Shown piece after piece: positions 6,621-9,269 of a stretch of DNA of 9,269 bases. The position numbers and the translations under genes were made by a program. Below the pieces are notes generated by a model. It was not told the DNA's origin. It made no database searches and saw only the letters and a program-made list of their open reading frames with translations. This DNA is from Saprospiraceae bacterium. Lineage in GTDB: Bacteria > Bacteroidota > Bacteroidia > Chitinophagales > Saprospiraceae. The stretch lies in NCBI GenBank assembly GCA_007134625.1, contig SLKL01000111.1:1-9269 (forward strand), read 5' to 3'. The number at the start of each line of letters is the position of its first letter. Positions within the stretch are counted from its first letter, which is position 1.

Positions 6621-7139
6621 CTATTTTGGATTGATGATAACGGCAATAGCCAATATAAACAGATACGAAGTCAAAAAGCTAAAAATTGTTTTTAACCAAA
6701 TGGTGATTGCAAACTGAAAACTAAATACTTCAAGACTGAAGTAAACCAAATGGTGTAAAAAAACCAAAATTGCTGAAAAACTTAGAAACCAGTTCATTCC
6801 CATGTGATATAGAATCGGACTGATATTTACTTTATATCCACCCCTCGGCTCCATAAAATTCAGGACAATTTTTCTGACAAAAGCAGTAAAAACCAAAGCT
6901 GCACTATGTACTCCCGGTGATAAATAAAAAAGATCAATAATAAGCCCCATAGAAAAGGCGATCAACATGATTTGTACTCTGGAAAAATTCAATGGTAAAA
7001 TTAGGATCAACAATGGGTAAATCAGCACCTGAAAATAATGCTGATCTCCCCAGCCAAAAGCTATCCCTCTGAAAATAAGAATCTGAGCGAGGGTCAATGC
7101 AATAAACCAGAAACCGTATTTTAGTAGTTGATCACTCAT
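6621..7139 (-). CDS. mreD: rod shape-determining protein MreD
   Basis: This 172-residue polytopic membrane protein fits MreD, an inner-membrane part of the elongasome that works with MreC and PBP2. Hydrophobic segments lie at about 10-26, 36-50, 54-72, 112-136 and 148-168, with a possible further one near 78-95. The stretch GLIIDLFYLSPGVHSAALVFTAF (65-87) is the most characteristic part of the family. MreD proteins are poorly conserved, so position matters: the gene overlaps the mreC stop by 8 bases (ATGAGTGA contains both the start and the mreC TGA), implying translational coupling, and mrdA follows after 5 bases. The length is normal. The name rests on topology, this conserved segment and gene order. 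Confidence 0.9.
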   Translation of the reverse strand: MSDQLLKYGFWFIALTLAQILIFRGIAFGWGDQHYFQVLIYPLLILILPLNFSRVQIMLIAFSMGLIIDLFYLSPGVHSAALVFTAFVRKIVLNFMEPRGGYKVNISPILYHMGMNWFLSFSAILVFLHHLVYFSLEVFSFQFAITIWLKTIFSFLTSYLFILAIAVIINPK

Positions 7140-7956
7140 TCAGCAAAGGTAATAAAAGAGAATCTTTTTCTGCTTTGTGTAAATCTTTCACCACATATAC
7201 ATATCTGGCTTTTGATAAATCATTCAGCGTCCTTACTTCAATTCTGTAGAAGTTACTACCTGAAGGGATTTCATAGCTTTGGATGGTCCCCAGAGGAATG
7301 CCCTCGGGAAAAATAGTGGAAAAACCACTTGTTACTACAGTATCTCCAACTTCAAAAGTAGCATGTATAGGTATGGCTTCCAGTTGCAGTAATCTGGGAT
7401 TGGCAGAGCGCCAAACCAGGGAACCAAAATATCCTCTGTTTTTTATTTTGCCGCTGATGCTTGCCTGAGAATGGAGTATTGATAAGACACTGCAATAATT
7501 CCTAGTACAAGCCTTGATTATCCCTGCAACTCCCTTTTCAGCGGTAATTACTCCCATCCCCCGATCAATGCCATGGTTTTTTCCTCTATTGATTAGAAGG
7601 TGATTATTTCCTCCTGAAATTCGGTTGTAAATGATCTTGGCAGCAATTATTGAATCCTTTCCATATTGATCTAACTCGTCCTTTGGATGTTGGGCTGAGG
7701 TAGAACCGGAGAAAAGTTGTTCTTTTAATCGAGCATTTTCCATCGCCAGACTATCTGATATGCTGTAAAGTGCCCAATAATCGTAGAGGTTGCTTATTCT
7801 TTCCTGAGCACCGGAGGTGATTAAGACGGTGTTGTGTAAAAATATTTCGCGTTGATGATCATTGAAAGTAACTATCATCCACATGCAGATGGTTTGCAAA
7901 AACAGAAACATAAAAATGGCTCCGTTTTTGATGATGAAGTTAATTAGACTGATCAT
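7132..7956 (-). CDS. mreC: rod shape-determining protein MreC
   Basis: This 274-residue protein is MreC, the periplasmic scaffold that links cytoplasmic MreB to the wall synthases and activates PBP2. It has a single N-terminal membrane helix (about 11-31), a short helical or coiled-coil segment (about 60-82, SLAMENARLKEQL), then the double beta-barrel domain. Typical motifs are LLINRGKNHGIDRGMGVITAEKG (120-142) and GDTVVTSGFSTIFPEGIPLG (204-223). The protein ends shortly after the last barrel strand, with a short charged tail. It starts 24 bases after the mreB stop and overlaps mreD by 8 bases. The leader is A-rich (ATAAAAAATG) with no Shine-Dalgarno site. The assignment is secure from motifs and order. 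Confidence 0.95.
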   Translation of the reverse strand: MISLINFIIKNGAIFMFLFLQTICMWMIVTFNDHQREIFLHNTVLITSGAQERISNLYDYWALYSISDSLAMENARLKEQLFSGSTSAQHPKDELDQYGKDSIIAAKIIYNRISGGNNHLLINRGKNHGIDRGMGVITAEKGVAGIIKACTRNYCSVLSILHSQASISGKIKNRGYFGSLVWRSANPRLLQLEAIPIHATFEVGDTVVTSGFSTIFPEGIPLGTIQSYEIPSGSNFYRIEVRTLNDLSKARYVYVVKDLHKAEKDSLLLPLLNE

Positions 7957-7980
7957 TTTTTATTCAGGTCTTTACTGAAA

Positions 7981-9012
7981 TTATATGCTCTTTCTGTCAA
8001 TAAGGAAGGAGAATCGATCAGAGTTTTTCAGTGCCAGCCCAGTGCCCCTTACAACTGCTCGTAATGGGTCGTCTGCAATGTGTACAACAAGTTTTGTTTT
8101 GTCCGCTATTCTTTTGTCTAAACCCCTGAGTAATGCTCCTCCTCCTGTGAGGTAAATTCCGGTTTTGAATATATCGGACGCTAACTCCGGAGGAGTGTTT
8201 TCTAATGCTTTGAGTATTGCTTCTTCAATTTTTGCTATTGAATTATCGAGTGACTCAGCTACTTCTTTGTAGCCTATAGTAACTTGCTTGGGAATTCCTG
8301 TCATCAAGTCTCTTCCATTCACAGCGAAATCATCCGGTGGGTTGTCCAGTTCAGTCAATGCTGCGCCTACATTTATTTTGATCTGTTCGGCAGTCCTCTC
8401 CCCAATCAATATATTGTACTGTCTTTTCATGAAGTCCATGATGTCAAGGGTAAATTCATCGCCGGCAGTTCTGATGGATTGCTCTCCTACTATTCCGGAT
8501 AATGCAATTACAGCAATTTCTGTTGTTCCACCACCAATATCAACAATCATGTTTCCTATTGGGGCTTCAACGTCTATTCCAATTCCCAAAGCGGCTGCCA
8601 TGGGCTCGTGAATCAGATAAGTTTCTTTGCTGTCAACGTGGTCTGCGGAATCAAAAACGGCCCGCTTTTCAACTTCAGTAATTCCTGAAGGAATACAAAT
8701 GACCATTTTTAGATGAGAAAAAAAGCGCCTTCTAGAGCCCATCATATTGATCATACCCTCTATCATGCTTTCGGCTGCCTGAAAATCTGCAATCACACCA
8801 TCTTTGAGGGGTCTTACTGTTTTGATGTTTTCGTGGGTTTTTTCATGCATTTGCATGGCTTTGTGACCTACTGCTATGGTTTCACCTGTTTTCCTATCTA
8901 TGGCAACAATTGATGGTTCATCAACTACTATTTCATCATCCTGTATGATCAAAGTATTTGCAGTTCCAAGGTCTATGGCAAGTTCTTGTCTAAAAAAACT
9001 GAAAAATTTCAT
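7981..9012 (-). CDS. mreB: rod shape-determining protein MreB (actin homologue)
   Basis: This 343-residue protein is MreB, the bacterial actin that forms membrane-bound filaments directing lateral wall synthesis. The N-terminus MKFFSFFRQE is short and aromatic, fitting the membrane-binding amphipathic segment. Nucleotide-binding motifs are present in order: phosphate 1 DLGTANT (14-20), the region with Glu136 in HEPMAAALG that supports ATP hydrolysis, phosphate 2 DIGGGTTEI (158-166), and the adenosine motif TGGGALLRGLD (289-299). Length is normal and no residue is lost. It is the first gene of the mreB-mreC-mreD-mrdA-folA cluster, and mreC begins 24 bases after its stop. A candidate promoter lies at 9130-9159, giving a leader of about 110 bases with a small GC-rich stem-loop. 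Confidence 0.97.
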   Translation of the reverse strand: MKFFSFFRQELAIDLGTANTLIIQDDEIVVDEPSIVAIDRKTGETIAVGHKAMQMHEKTHENIKTVRPLKDGVIADFQAAESMIEGMINMMGSRRRFFSHLKMVICIPSGITEVEKRAVFDSADHVDSKETYLIHEPMAAALGIGIDVEAPIGNMIVDIGGGTTEIAVIALSGIVGEQSIRTAGDEFTLDIMDFMKRQYNILIGERTAEQIKINVGAALTELDNPPDDFAVNGRDLMTGIPKQVTIGYKEVAESLDNSIAKIEEAILKALENTPPELASDIFKTGIYLTGGGALLRGLDKRIADKTKLVVHIADDPLRAVVRGTGLALKNSDRFSFLIDRKSI

Positions 9013-9076
9013 TGTGTTGAATTTAATAGATTGTTGTGATTAAAGCTTTGGGGTTTGAGGCTTGTACTAAATAATC

Positions 9077-9092
9077 CCGGTTTTTTCACCGG
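9077..9092 (-). promoter_or_regulatory. small stem-loop in the mreB leader
   Basis: On the minus strand CCGGT and ACCGG form a 5-bp stem around the loop GAAAAA. It would sit in the untranslated leader about 65 bases before the mreB ATG. It has no T-run after it (GGATTATTT follows), so it is a poor terminator. It might affect mRNA stability or translation, but five base pairs may also be chance. Confidence 0.3.
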
Positions 9093-9129
9093 TAAATAGT
9101 GTTTCAAGTTTTTGTTAAAAATAATATAG

Positions 9130-9159
9130 CAAAAATTTTAAATAAAAAAAGAATTCAAA
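9130..9159 (-). promoter_or_regulatory. candidate promoter of the mre operon
   Basis: On the minus strand TTTG (9156-9159) is followed after 18 bases by AATTTTTG (9130-9137), which differs from the Bacteroidota -7 consensus TAnnTTTG at one position and is followed by C, A or T-rich DNA. Spacing is close to the usual 19. Transcription would start near 9123 and read mreB through folA. It is the best two-part match upstream of any gene here. Confidence 0.5.
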
Positions 9160-9168
9160 AGGCTAAGT

Positions 9169-9185
9169 TACTTATTCTGTAAGTA
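9169..9185. repeat. 6-bp inverted repeat upstream of the mre promoter
   Basis: TACTTA and TAAGTA flank a 5-base spacer TTCTG. The site ends 10 bases upstream of the candidate -33 box of the mre operon. It could be a regulator site or a weak end structure of the preceding transcript. In DNA this AT-rich a 6-bp arm can occur by chance. Confidence 0.25.
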
Positions 9186-9235
9186 TTCTTTATGCATTCA
9201 TAAAAATAATTTTCAATTGTTTTTGAAATATTTTT

Positions 9236-9269
9236 TTATCTGACAATTACCAGCCTCATTTCATCTACA
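9236..9269 (-). CDS. possible 3' end of a gene cut by the window edge
   Basis: Of the three minus-strand frames entering from the right edge, one stays open for ten codons (VDEMRLVIVR) and ends with TAA at 9236-9238. The alternating hydrophobic ending would suit a final beta strand, but ten codons are too few to name a family. The 223 bases between it and mreB, with a promoter candidate, suggest that it is a separate transcription unit. Confidence 0.2.
   Translation of the reverse strand, partial: VDEMRLVIVR

Noticed and set aside
8288..8611. 107-codon plus-strand ORF antisense to mreB
   Set aside because: It mirrors conserved mreB codons; no independent start signal or family resemblance.

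Overview
The window looks like a chromosomal housekeeping segment of a Bacteroidota bacterium, probably of the Cytophagales type. The evidence is the AT-rich intergenic DNA, start codons preceded by A-rich leaders instead of clear Shine-Dalgarno sites, several promoter-like boxes fitting the Bacteroidota -7 consensus TAnnTTTG, and the gene content: two tandem OmpH/Skp-like chaperones, a Bacteroidota-style histidine ammonia-lyase and a mreBCD-mrdA cluster. No phage, CRISPR, transposase, rRNA or tRNA gene was seen.

Layout. Positions 44-250 (minus) hold a small two-helix membrane protein of unknown function. About 900 bases without a convincing gene follow. They contain two diverged copies of one repeat facing each other (569-649 and 731-802), a perfect 12-bp stem-loop (816-846) and, at 1084-1120, a minus-strand rho-independent terminator. 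Positions 1148-2338 (minus) carry two ompH-like genes, each with its own candidate -7 box; the upstream gene also has a perfect 14-bp palindrome ahead of it. Positions 2746-4242 (plus) encode histidine ammonia-lyase, divergent from the ompH pair and ending only 5 bases from the next gene, which runs toward it.

Positions 9012 down to 4248 (minus) form one tight cluster: mreB, mreC, mreD, mrdA (PBP2), folA. Gaps are 24 nt, an 8-nt overlap, 5 nt and 10 nt, so it is very probably one operon, with a candidate promoter at 9130-9159. MreB, MreC, MreD and PBP2 are the lateral-wall elongation machinery. The last gene is dihydrofolate reductase, in the place where rodA would be expected. At the far right edge, about ten codons may be the 3' end of another minus-strand gene.

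I did not find evidence of a new biological system. The points most worth a second look are the inverted repeat pair with its stem-loop, the folA-for-rodA arrangement, the ompH pair away from bamA with its upstream palindrome, and the solitary hutH.
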